This document shows, piece after piece, positions 1 through 9,318 of a DNA stretch of 64,000 nucleotides. The DNA is taken from the NCBI RefSeq assembly GCF_029581275.1, contig NZ_CP120742.1:2640501-2704500 (forward strand), in the 5' to 3' direction. Below the pieces are notes generated by a model. The model did no database searches, had not been told where the DNA came from, and saw nothing but the letters and a program-made list of their open reading frames with translations. Both the position numbers and the translations under genes were made by a program. The DNA is from Micromonospora sp. WMMD1155. GTDB lineage: Bacteria; Actinomycetota; Actinomycetes; Mycobacteriales; Micromonosporaceae. Within the stretch, counting starts at the first letter, position 1. Every line of letters begins with the position of its first letter.

Positions 1-2
1 CG

Positions 3-2525
<2,523 letters not shown>

Positions 2526-2568
2526 CCACCGCTGGTGGCGCTCGCGCCCCTGACCGCAAGTCGTATCG

Positions 2569-2877
2569 TCACCGCCCACCGACCCGGAACGGGTTCCGGG
2601 CGGGCCCCTGCTCGGCCCAGCACAGACCGCCCCGGAACTCCACCCCTGGAATGCCCTCGCCGAGCCGGCTGATGTCCACCACACCCGCCAACGAGGTCAC
2701 GAGGTCCGACCGAAGTTCCTCGACGGCCGCTTCCCGACCGTCCTCCTCCGCGGACCAGTCGATGTCGGCCGCCCGCAGGTCGGCGATCGCGTGACCGGTG
2801 ACCGCCGCCGGATCGGTGACGAGCACCTCGACCCGACAGTAGATGTGCACGGTGACGGGGGCTGGCTGCTCATCCAT
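2569..2877 (-). CDS. Small conserved-looking protein, function unknown
   Basis: About 102 residues. I chose the ATG at 2877 (MDEQPAPVTVHIYCRVEV) because the residues encoded upstream of it look like random frame. The protein is acidic, has no signal peptide or membrane segment, and ends with WAEQGPARNPFRVGGR. It has alternating beta-like stretches at the N-terminus (VTVHIYCRVEVLV). It follows the gene at 2919-3290 on the same strand by about 40 bases and is probably co-transcribed with it. I do not recognise a family. Confidence 0.6.
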   Translation of the reverse strand: MDEQPAPVTVHIYCRVEVLVTDPAAVTGHAIADLRAADIDWSAEEDGREAAVEELRSDLVTSLAGVVDISRLGEGIPGVEFRGGLCWAEQGPARNPFRVGGR

Positions 2878-2918
2878 CGGTGGAGCATGACAAGTGGCAC
2901 GCACGACGCGACAGGTCA

Positions 2919-3290
2919 TTATCGAAGCGGATCGGGGAGCGGCACTTCACCCCTGATCGCCTTCTCAGCCAGGTCGATCCGCTCACGGTGAAGTCTGCTG
3001 TCGTCCAGCGGATGACCAGGAACGTTGATGCAGCGTTGACCCGACAGGGCACTGCACACTGGACACAGCAGAAAGAACCCGCTCGACGGCACCAGTTCGA
3101 CACCCTGCGCCAGGGCGGACCTACCGATCTTGACGATCGCCTCGTACAGGTCGTCGTCCTGGTGCCGGGTGGCGGCAGCCGCCGCCTCCCGCATCCCATC
3201 CCAGAATTGTTCGACCGAATCCGGTTCGTCCACGTCAATACGCACGGCCGCGGATCCCCGCCCCCGGTCCAGGTAAACGTAGAACCCCAC
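2919..3290 (-). CDS. Unknown protein with C-x2-C and Cys-rich C-terminal half
   Basis: 123 residues from a GTG start. The N-terminal half is a soluble alpha/beta-like region; the C-terminal half holds LLCPVCSALSGQRCINVPGHP, with three Cys and a His that could bind a metal. This resembles small zinc-ribbon-like segments found in other actinobacterial proteins of unknown role. It is the first gene of a likely two-gene minus-strand unit with the gene at 2569-2877 and is divergent from the VOC gene at 3341, leaving a short shared promoter region of 50 bases. Function is not inferred. Confidence 0.65.
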   Translation of the reverse strand: MGFYVYLDRGRGSAAVRIDVDEPDSVEQFWDGMREAAAAATRHQDDDLYEAIVKIGRSALAQGVELVPSSGFFLLCPVCSALSGQRCINVPGHPLDDSRLHRERIDLAEKAIRGEVPLPDPLR

Positions 3291-3328
3291 TCGGTCGATA
3301 GTCGGTGCCGTCGATGCGGAACGGGCCC

Positions 3329-3334
3329 TAGCAT
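3329..3334 (+). promoter_or_regulatory. -10 element of a leaderless promoter
   Basis: TAGCAT fits the actinobacterial -10 pattern TAnnnT and ends six bases before the ATG at 3341. That places transcription start at or next to the start codon, so the mRNA would be leaderless. No Shine-Dalgarno sequence precedes this ATG. Confidence 0.5.
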
Positions 3335-3340
3335 GTCGGC

Positions 3341-4078
3341 ATGGCGACCCGGCTCGTGCAGATCAACATGAAGGCTCAGGACGACTCCGCGCTCGGCGAG
3401 TTCTGGGCGAAGGCGCTGAGCTGGGGAGTTTCCAGCGAGGCACCCGGCGTGACCAACCTCGAACCCGAGGGCTTCGTCTATCCCGACCCCGTCGCCGTCT
3501 GCATCGACCTCGTCGTCTCCCCGGAACCCAAGACGGTGAAGAACCGGGTGCACGTCGACCTCGCCACGACCTCGGCCGACCATCGGCAGCAGGTGGTCGC
3601 CCGGCTGATCGACCTCGGCGCGACACCTGCCGACGTCGGCCAGGGCGACGTTCCTTGGACGGTCCTGGCCGACCCGGAGGGAAACGAGTTCTGCGTGTTG
3701 GAACCCCGACCGGTCTACCGGGACACCGGGCCGATCGCCGCGATCGTCGTCGACTGCGCCGATCCGCGTGCCATGGCCCGATTCTGGGGGCAGGCCACGG
3801 ACTGGACCGTGCACGAGGTCACCGACCGCCAGGCGGTGCTGCGCTCCGCCAAGGGCGTCGGACCATACCTGGAGTTCATCCGGACACCCGACGTGAAGAC
3901 CGTGTGGAACCGCGTCCACCTCGACGTCCGCCCGTACCCCGGAGACGACCTGGAAGCCGAGGCGACCAGACTGAGTGCCCTCGGCGCCACCGTGGTCGAC
4001 CTGGGCGAGGACGACATCCCGTGGAGGGTCCTCGCCGACCCCGAAGGCAACGAGTTCTGCCTGCTCACCCCCGCCTGA
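3341..4078 (+). CDS. Two-domain VOC (glyoxalase-like) protein
   Basis: 245 residues made of two vicinal-oxygen-chelate modules. Each half ends with the same signature, W-x-VLADPEGNEFC (residues about 106-120 and 226-240), the usual end of the glyoxalase-like Pfam family 6 domain. VOC proteins form beta-alpha-beta-beta-beta barrels that often bind a metal and small ligands; some give antibiotic resistance and others are enzymes. The substrate is not evident here. The ATG at 3341 lies just downstream of a TAGCAT -10 element, which argues for that start and for a leaderless transcript. No partner gene is fused or overlapping. Confidence 0.85.
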   Translation: MATRLVQINMKAQDDSALGEFWAKALSWGVSSEAPGVTNLEPEGFVYPDPVAVCIDLVVSPEPKTVKNRVHVDLATTSADHRQQVVARLIDLGATPADVGQGDVPWTVLADPEGNEFCVLEPRPVYRDTGPIAAIVVDCADPRAMARFWGQATDWTVHEVTDRQAVLRSAKGVGPYLEFIRTPDVKTVWNRVHLDVRPYPGDDLEAEATRLSALGATVVDLGEDDIPWRVLADPEGNEFCLLTPA

Positions 4079-4189
4079 CCGACCCCTCGTTCGTACCCCG
4101 GCTCGATCTGCCGTCAACCGCCATCGCCCCTAGCATCGGGCACGGCGACCGACCGCTCGGCGCTGCCGTACCGCCGACGACGACGGGTC

Positions 4190-4195
4190 TAGCAT
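4190..4195 (+). promoter_or_regulatory. -10 element upstream of the hydrolase gene
   Basis: A second TAGCAT, eight bases before the ATG at 4204, with no Shine-Dalgarno sequence between them. It matches the element before the VOC gene. A third copy of the same hexamer at 4131-4136 has no gene behind it. Confidence 0.4.
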
Positions 4196-4203
4196 CCCAG
4201 GTC

Positions 4204-4968
4204 ATGCGTGGGTTCTTCGCGGTTGAGGGTCGAAAGCTGTCCTATCTGGACTTCGGTGGATCGGGCGCCCCGCTCCTGGCTCTGCACGGGCACTACAACG
4301 AGGCGTCGGCGTTCGCACCGCTGGCCGAGGCGTTGGCACCCCGCTGGCGGGTGATCGCGCTCGACCAGCGCGGGCACGGAGCGTCGGACCGTGCCGAGAG
4401 CTATGAGCGTGACGACTACGTATCCGATGTCGCCGCGTTCCACCAGCATGTGGATGTCGGTCCTGCGGCGGTACTGGGCCACTCGCTCGGCGGAGTGAAC
4501 GCCTACCAGTACGCCGGGCGGTACCCCGACCAGGTCACCGCGCTCATCGTCGAGGATGCCGGCGCGGTCCTAGACGTTGATTGGTCGTTCACGACCAGCC
4601 TCCCCCGTCACGCGCCATCCCGCGACGCGCTGACCGCGGCCCTCGGCGCGGCGGCACCCTACCTGGCATGTTCCTTCCGTCAGCGCAACGACGGCTGGGG
4701 CTTCTCATTCGACATCGATGACACGGTGGCGTCCCAGAAGGCACTCAACGGTGACCACTGGCAGGATTGGGTTTCGGTGACCTGCCCGACTCTCCTGATT
4801 CGTGGAACGCGTAGCGATGAACTGGCGGCCGACCACGCTCGCGAAATGGTCGCCCGTCGCGCCGGCCACGCTCGCCTTGCCGAGCTGCCCGCCGGTCACG
4901 TGGTGCATCACGACGCTCAAACACGGCTCGCCGACACTGTTCGCGCCTTCTTGTCCGGATCCGGCTGA
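4204..4968 (+). CDS. Alpha/beta hydrolase
   Basis: 254 residues. The N-terminal strand order and the oxyanion region LLALHGHYNE are followed by LDQRGHGASDR and the nucleophile elbow GHSLGG (Ser about residue 99). A late Asp sits in LLIRGTRSDEL and the catalytic His in PAGHVVHHD, so the Ser-Asp-His triad is complete. Likely a cytoplasmic esterase or hydrolase of small molecules; no substrate can be assigned. I chose the ATG at 4204 because the fold begins right after it (MRGFFAVEGRKLSYLDFGG) and a -10-like TAGCAT precedes it; the frame stays open further upstream only by chance of high GC. Confidence 0.85.
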   Translation: MRGFFAVEGRKLSYLDFGGSGAPLLALHGHYNEASAFAPLAEALAPRWRVIALDQRGHGASDRAESYERDDYVSDVAAFHQHVDVGPAAVLGHSLGGVNAYQYAGRYPDQVTALIVEDAGAVLDVDWSFTTSLPRHAPSRDALTAALGAAAPYLACSFRQRNDGWGFSFDIDDTVASQKALNGDHWQDWVSVTCPTLLIRGTRSDELAADHAREMVARRAGHARLAELPAGHVVHHDAQTRLADTVRAFLSGSG

Positions 4969-5445
4969 GCCAGGGGAGTTCGGTACGGCTTGATCACTGA
5001 TCCGTGCGGCAGACCCTCCGGGCGCACGGAACAGGGGTTGGCGTTCGTGCCGCCGAAGACGCACTGGTCGAGCCTCCACTGCCGCATGGCCGGGCTGGAT
5101 TGGCTGCACCTACCCGACCTGCGGTACGCCTCGGCCACGTTCTGCCGGCGCGGGCTCGCCAGGCTGCCTCGGCCATTGACCGAATTCTCGGCCAGGAGGG
5201 GACGGCATGACCGACTTGGCTGTACAAATGGCTGTACTCAGATCGAGATCAACCGGGGAAAGTGCTGGTGGGCCGGAGGTATCACCATGCGAACCACGTC
5301 GCCACGATCACCGGTGATCCGCTCCCGCTACGCCGCACCGCTCCTGAGCCTGATCGACAGTTCAAGGCCAGACGTCGGACCATCTGACGAGCAGCTCCCC
5401 GGCGAGCTTGTACAATTTATTGTACGTAACGCTGTCAACGCCGGC
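4969..5445. other. Remnant-like stretch left of the IS21 element, no intact gene
   Basis: About 480 bases with several short frames but none with a family I recognise or a convincing start. It contains two pairs of TGTAC repeats (5221-5237 and 5409-5425), each with 12-base spacing. The right end is the insertion point of the IS21 element. It most likely holds decayed coding DNA plus the original control region of the yefM-yoeB pair. Confidence 0.5.
5408..5425 (+). promoter_or_regulatory. YefM-type operator with embedded -10, cut off from yefM by IS21
   Basis: TTGTACAA (a palindrome) is followed after four bases by TTGTAC; TACAAT inside it fits a -10 hexamer. The TGTACA core is the known recognition core of E. 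coli YefM. The site ends 20 bases before the left end of the IS21 element, and yefM starts 33 bases after its right end, so without the element the operator would lie about 50 bases before yefM. Assignment to YefM is an inference. Confidence 0.5.
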
Positions 5446-5502
5446 TGAACTTTGACCCCTCTGTTCCGGCCGAATTTTGACCCCCTCGCTGGTTGTTGAT
5501 GT

Positions 5503-6294
5503 TCAGTCGTTGGTCTTGGTGGCTGCGGGAACGCGGCCGAGGTCGCGGTCTTTAAGCCGGTAGCTGTCGCCCTTCATCGAGATGACCTCGGCGTGGTGGA
5601 CGAGGCGGTCGATCATGGCTGCGGCGACGACGTCGTCGCCGAACACTTCGCCCCAGCGGCCGAAGGGCTTGTTGCTGGTGACGATCAGCGAGGCTCGTTC
5701 GTAGCGGTTGGAGACGAGCTGGAAGAACAGGTTCGCCGCTTCGGCTTCGAAGGGGATGTAGCCGACCTCGTCGACGATCAGCAGCGGGATCCGGCCGAGC
5801 TTCACGAGCTCGTCTTGCAGTCGGCCGGCGTGGTGGGCGTCGGCGAGGCGGGACACCCATTGGGCGGCGGTGGCGAACGCGACCCGGTGTCCGGCCTGGC
5901 AGGCCCGGATCCCCAGGCCGATGGACAGGTGGGTCTTGCCGGTGCCGGGCGGGCCCAGGAAGACGACGTTCTCCTTCGACGCCACGAAGTCGAGGGTGCC
6001 CAGGTGGGCGATCGTCTCCCGCTTCAGAGAGCGTTGGTGCTCGAAGTCGAACTCCTCCAGGCTCTTGCGGGCGGGGAACCTGGCTGCCCGGATACGTCCC
6101 TCGCCGCCGTGGGCTTCGCGGGCGGCGACTTCGCGTTGCAGGCAGGCGGCGAGGAACTCCTCGTGCGTCCATGACTCGGCCCGGGCCCGCTCCGCCAGGC
6201 GTTCGACGGAGGCAGCGAGGGACGGCGCCTTGAGGGCGCGGGTGAGGAACGCGATCTCCGAGGCGACGTTGCGGCTGGTCTTGGCGACCATCAC
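5503..6294 (-). CDS. istB: IstB helper ATPase of the IS21 element
   Basis: 263 residues. IstB is the AAA+ helper that binds DNA and delivers target to the IstA transposase. The Walker A motif GPPGTGKT lies at residues 114-121, followed by a Walker B LLIVDEVGYIPF and a sensor-like SNKPFGRWGE, all in the family order. Length is normal for IS21 IstB (about 250-265). The GTG start overlaps the istA stop by four bases (GTGA), so the two are translationally coupled as usual. Confidence 0.95.
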   Translation of the reverse strand: MMVAKTSRNVASEIAFLTRALKAPSLAASVERLAERARAESWTHEEFLAACLQREVAAREAHGGEGRIRAARFPARKSLEEFDFEHQRSLKRETIAHLGTLDFVASKENVVFLGPPGTGKTHLSIGLGIRACQAGHRVAFATAAQWVSRLADAHHAGRLQDELVKLGRIPLLIVDEVGYIPFEAEAANLFFQLVSNRYERASLIVTSNKPFGRWGEVFGDDVVAAAMIDRLVHHAEVISMKGDSYRLKDRDLGRVPAATKTND

Positions 6295-7520
6295 GCAGCC
6301 ACCTCGACGTCCAGGCCGAACATGCGGTCGTAGTCGCTCAACGGCCGGCGTTCGACCTGGGCGTCGACCGCGGTCGTCGGCTTGTGTTGGGCAGCGACGC
6401 GCAGGTCGGCGGCGGCTTGCCGGTGGGCAGGGTCGGTGATGCTCTGATGGCTTGCCCAGCAGCGGTCATGTCGGGCCACGGGCCGGCCGTCGGAGACCAC
6501 CGTCACGTGGTCGCAGTCGGCGGTGACCTCAACCCGCCTGCCGACCACGGATGGGTGCACCGAGTAGTCGTTGCCGTCCAAGCGGACGTAGTGATCGCGG
6601 GGCAGCCGGGTGGCCTGGCGCCAGCCGACCACCGGCGCGACCGGTGGCAGTGACAGCATCGCGGCCCGGTCGGCGTCCCACCGGTCCAGCGGGCGGCAGC
6701 CCAGCATCCGGTGTTGGCGGTTGTTCGCCCCCACCAGCCAGTCGGTGAGCTGGGTGTTGAAGTCGCCGGGCGAGGCGAAACGGCGTCCGGGCAGGAACGA
6801 GGTTTCCAGATAGCCATTGGCCCGCTCGACCAGGCCCTTGGCCTCCGGGTCCGCCGGTCGGCACTGAATCACCTTGATGCCGAGGGTGCCGCGGAAGGCG
6901 TTCATCGCCTCGGTCAGCTGCGGCCTGCCAGCCCGCCACTGCCCGACGGCGGACTCGTTGTCCCACACCAACGCCTTGGGCACCCGTCCCCAGCCGGAGA
7001 TCAGCGTCCAGTGCCCGACCAGCAAGTCCGGTGACTGCCGGGTCGGGATCATCACCGCTGACAGCCACCGCGAATACCCGGACACCATCACCAGCACCGG
7101 CGGCCGGCCGACCTGCCCGAAGCCCAACGGCACGTCCGCCGGCGGGAACCACAGATCACACTGCGCCAACTCGCCCGGCAGATACTCCGTCCGCTGGGCC
7201 GGGTCCGGGCGGCGGAACAACGGCCGCAACTGCTGCACCCGATCGGCGAACACCGTCTTGCCGCGGGCCCACCCAACCCGCTCCATGATCACCGTCGTCG
7301 GCATGTCCGGGAACTCCGCCAACAACGCCCGGATCTGCGGCTCGACCGCGTCCACGATCGAGCCCTTCGCCGCCCGCTGATAGCGAGGCGGCTCATGACT
7401 GGCCAAGGCCTTACGCACCGTGTTCCGCGAGACCCCCAACCGGCGACAGATGGCCTTGATCGCCATCCGCTCCGCCCGGTGCAACCGACGGATCTCCGCC
7501 CAGTCCTCCACGCTCAGCAC
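6291..7520 (-). CDS. istA: IstA transposase of the IS21 element
   Basis: 409 residues from GTG. The N-terminus has a helix-turn-helix (IKAICRRLGVSRNTVRKAL) that binds the terminal repeats. The catalytic core follows: first Asp in AQCDLWFPP, second Asp in ALVWDNESAVG, and Glu in LVERANGYLET, the D-D-E triad of the IS21 integrase fold. The C-terminal part (KVE-like beta barrel, DHYVRLDGNDYSVHP) is also family-typical. No stop or frameshift is visible. The gene reads leftward and couples to istB. Confidence 0.95.
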   Translation of the reverse strand: MLSVEDWAEIRRLHRAERMAIKAICRRLGVSRNTVRKALASHEPPRYQRAAKGSIVDAVEPQIRALLAEFPDMPTTVIMERVGWARGKTVFADRVQQLRPLFRRPDPAQRTEYLPGELAQCDLWFPPADVPLGFGQVGRPPVLVMVSGYSRWLSAVMIPTRQSPDLLVGHWTLISGWGRVPKALVWDNESAVGQWRAGRPQLTEAMNAFRGTLGIKVIQCRPADPEAKGLVERANGYLETSFLPGRRFASPGDFNTQLTDWLVGANNRQHRMLGCRPLDRWDADRAAMLSLPPVAPVVGWRQATRLPRDHYVRLDGNDYSVHPSVVGRRVEVTADCDHVTVVSDGRPVARHDRCWASHQSITDPAHRQAAADLRVAAQHKPTTAVDAQVERRPLSDYDRMFGLDVEVAA

Positions 7521-7610
7521 CTCCCGATGCTTCCGGAAGGGGTCAAAATTCAGCCGGAACCACGGGGTCAGTTTTCAGGCGGAGCCGACAAACGCTTGGA
7601 AGGCAGCAGC

Positions 7611-7895
7611 ATGCGCACCGTTCCCTACTCAGAAGTCCGGCAGAACCTGGCCAAGATGCTCGACCATGTCGTGGACGACGCCGAGGAAGTGGTGGTCACC
7701 CGTTCCGGCCGGGAGGCCGCGGTCATCATCTCGCTGCGCGAGTACGAGTCGTTGAAGGAGACGGCCTACCTGATGGCCAGCCCCGCCAACGCGCGCCGTC
7801 TGAATGAAGCCGTCGAAGAGCTGCGCAACGGGGGTGGGGAGATGCACGACCTGATCGACCCCGACGCCGGTTCAGGCGAGGCGTCGGCAGCGTGA
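7611..7895 (+). CDS. yefM: YefM/Phd-family antitoxin
   Basis: 94 residues. The N-terminal region RTVPYSEVRQNLAKMLD is the Phd/YefM DNA-binding fold; the Asp/Glu-rich C-terminus would wrap the toxin. It neutralises YoeB and represses its own operon together with it. The ATG at 7611 has GGAAGG eight bases upstream. The stop overlaps the yoeB start by four bases. The IS21 right end lies only 33 bases upstream, so the native promoter and operator have probably been displaced (see the site at 5408). Confidence 0.92.
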   Translation: MRTVPYSEVRQNLAKMLDHVVDDAEEVVVTRSGREAAVIISLREYESLKETAYLMASPANARRLNEAVEELRNGGGEMHDLIDPDAGSGEASAA

Positions 7896-8146
7896 AGGTC
7901 CAGTTCGCCAGCCGAGGCTGGGAAGACTATCTGACCTGGCAACGAGATCGTCAGATGCTCAAACGAGTGAACACCTTGATCGAGGACATCCGACGCAACG
8001 GCCACCAAGGCATCGGCAAACCGGAGCAGCTCCGCGGAAACTGGGCAGGATTCTGGTCGAGACGCATCGACCAGGAACACCGCCTTGCATACCGGATCAT
8101 GGACGACACAGTGCAGATCGCGCAGTGCCGCTACCACTACGAATGA
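7892..8146 (+). CDS. yoeB: YoeB-family mRNA interferase toxin
   Basis: 84 residues, the exact usual size. YoeB cuts mRNA at the ribosomal A site. Residues matching the catalytic set of E. coli YoeB are present: Glu45 in GKPEQL, Arg64 in QEHRLAY and His82 in the C-terminal CRYHYE. The GTG start overlaps the yefM stop as GTGA, so synthesis follows the antitoxin. The toxin looks intact, which implies that yefM is still expressed in spite of the IS21 insertion in front of it. Confidence 0.93.
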   Translation: MKVQFASRGWEDYLTWQRDRQMLKRVNTLIEDIRRNGHQGIGKPEQLRGNWAGFWSRRIDQEHRLAYRIMDDTVQIAQCRYHYE

Positions 8147-8315
8147 GGTAGAGGACCACGCCCTCAGCGGAGGGACACCGCCCTGCGGCGGCTGCGTACC
8201 GTCGTCATGCGACTCGCCGTACGACAGGTGGAAGTGCCCAGAGCGCTGCGCCGATCAGATCCGCAAGCGTTGATCGGAGTGCGGCTGCCGTCGGACGGCT
8301 GTTACGAGCCGCCGA

Positions 8316-8715
8316 TCAGTCGGGCTGGCGCGACCAGGACAGGGGCCATGCCTCCAGGCGAAGGACGATCTGCTGGAGGCTTGCCTCAAAAGCCTCGTCG
8401 CCAAGACCGCGCTTTCGGCGACGGGACCACAGCTCGCTCAGGTCGTCCTCGATCTCCCCTAGCTCCATGAGTCGATCGGCGGATGCAAGAGCGTTCTCAA
8501 TCAGCTCGTCCCGACTGCCGGACCTGATGGTCAGCTTGTCGGCAAATACGGCGAGCGTGCAGCAGCGCCCCGGCAGCGATGCCGCGCCCGGCCGCCTCAA
8601 CGGCGCGCAGGGTTGCCTCCGGGCCTTGGACGATTTCGGTGAACAAGCCAAGTAGCCGTGAGTTGCGCACGAGCGACTCGTCAGCCATCGTCCGCACCTT
8701 CGCTGTGTCGCTCAC
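8316..8715 (-). pseudogene. Frameshifted small gene, function unknown
   Basis: Two overlapping minus-strand frames make one plausible protein: the first runs from the GTG at 8715 (SDTAKVRTMADESLV) to AAGALL near 8560, the second continues as TLAVFADKLTIRSGSRDEL to the stop at 8316. Removing one C near 8558 would join them into about 132 residues rich in helix. The second half is charged (DLSELWSRRRKRG). I do not recognise the family. It could be a true pseudogene next to mobile DNA or a sequencing error. It lies between yoeB and the tRNA-Ala, convergent to yoeB. Confidence 0.5.
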
Positions 8716-8812
8716 GCCGCTGCGACCCTGGCCGGTCTACCGCTGTACTTTGCTGCTGCACCGGCCTCGATCACGGCAAAATACACCGACGGGGCGTTGA
8801 CTTGCGGGAGAG

Positions 8813-8885
8813 TGGAGCCCAGGGGACTCGAACCCCTAACCCCTGCCTTGCAAAGGCAGTGCTCTGCCAGTTGAGCTAGGGCCCC
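8813..8885 (-). tRNA. tRNA-Ala (anticodon TGC)
   Basis: 73 bases fold as a standard cloverleaf. The acceptor stem GGGGCCC/GGGCTCC has the G3-U70 wobble pair that identifies alanine tRNAs; the anticodon stem-loop is CTGCC-TTTGCAA-GGCAG; the T arm contains GTTCGAGTC. The CCA end is not encoded. Its 3' end points left into the accessory zone, the usual orientation for a tRNA used as an integration site. Confidence 0.97.
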
Positions 8886-8919
8886 GTGTGTGGGCGTCGG
8901 ATCGCCCGTAGGCCGAACG

Positions 8920-9048
8920 TCAGCGCAGGTCGGGCGCAGTGGTCGCCTCGTGCCACAGGGCGCGCTCGTCGTTCGAGGCCTTGATCTTGTTGAACACGAC
9001 GGCGGCCACGCCGACGACGCCAGCCAGAATCAGCAGCTTCTTGAACAT
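8920..9048 (-). CDS. DLW-39 family short membrane protein
   Basis: 42 residues, MFKKLLILAGVVGVAAVVF followed by NKIKASNDERALWHEATTAPDLR. One N-terminal hydrophobic helix anchors a short charged tail ending in D-L-R, the hallmark of the small actinobacterial DLW-39 family, which is regularly found beside the gyrA-linked tRNA genes. Function is unknown. The gene lies between tRNA-Ile and tRNA-Ala on the same strand. A GGGGTCGCC stretch precedes the ATG but is a weak ribosome site. Confidence 0.85.
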   Translation of the reverse strand: MFKKLLILAGVVGVAAVVFNKIKASNDERALWHEATTAPDLR

Positions 9049-9092
9049 GCGGGCGACCCCTTGCGCTCGACTGACCGTCGGACGACATGCGG

Positions 9093-9166
9093 TGGGGCTA
9101 GCTGGAATCGAACCAGCGACCTCAGAGTTATCAGCTCTGCGCTCTAACCGACTGAGCTATAGCCCC
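9093..9166 (-). tRNA. tRNA-Ile (anticodon GAT)
   Basis: 74-base cloverleaf. Acceptor stem GGGGCTA pairs with TAGCCCC, the anticodon stem-loop is CAGAG-CTGATAA-CTCTG, and the T arm has GGTTCGATTCC. CCA is not encoded beyond CC-like bases. tRNA-Ile and tRNA-Ala after gyrA is the usual actinobacterial arrangement. Confidence 0.97.
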
Positions 9167-9267
9167 GCGTTGCGACGAGCAAGATTAACCCATCCGCTCA
9201 GCCAGCCCCAAATCGGGGTCCAGCCGGACGAGCCAGGCCGTCGACGCCTGCACAACCTACCTGAGTA

Positions 9268-9318
9268 CGGGACACCGGAGCGACCGCATTGCGCGGTGCC
9301 CCGGTGTCCCGGTCGCTC
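9268..9318 (-). terminator. Competing hairpins at the end of the DUF3566 gene
   Basis: CGGGACACCGG (9268-9278) pairs with CCGGTGTCCCG (9301-9311), and GAGCGACCG (9278-9286) pairs with CGGTCGCTC (9310-9318). The two stems interleave and cannot form together as nested hairpins. Either may end transcription of the gyrB-gyrA-DUF3566 unit. Confidence 0.5.

Larger units (their letters stand above)
5446..7577 (-). mobile_element. IS21-family insertion sequence, complete
   Basis: 2132 bases carrying istA and istB. The ends begin TGAA and finish with the complementary TTCA, as IS21 ends do. Each end has two related blocks: left TGAACTTTGACCCC (5446-5459) and TTCCGGCCGAATTTTGACCC (from 5464); the right end (7539-7577) carries the inverted counterparts with one mismatch in the inner block. 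Multiple terminal repeats of this sort are typical of the family. A target duplication longer than GGC is not seen at the junctions, so flanking changes or an imperfect boundary call are possible. Both genes are intact, so the element may be active. Confidence 0.9.

Noticed and set aside
5593..6174. 193-residue plus-strand frame in IS21
   Set aside because: Shadow of istB on the opposite strand.
8207..8470. Plus-strand frame after yoeB
   Set aside because: No ribosome site, overlaps the frameshifted minus-strand gene, and has mixed composition.
8876..9088. 70-residue minus-strand frame between the tRNAs
   Set aside because: It is the off-frame reading of the DLW-39 gene (8920-9048) and runs into tRNA-Ala.
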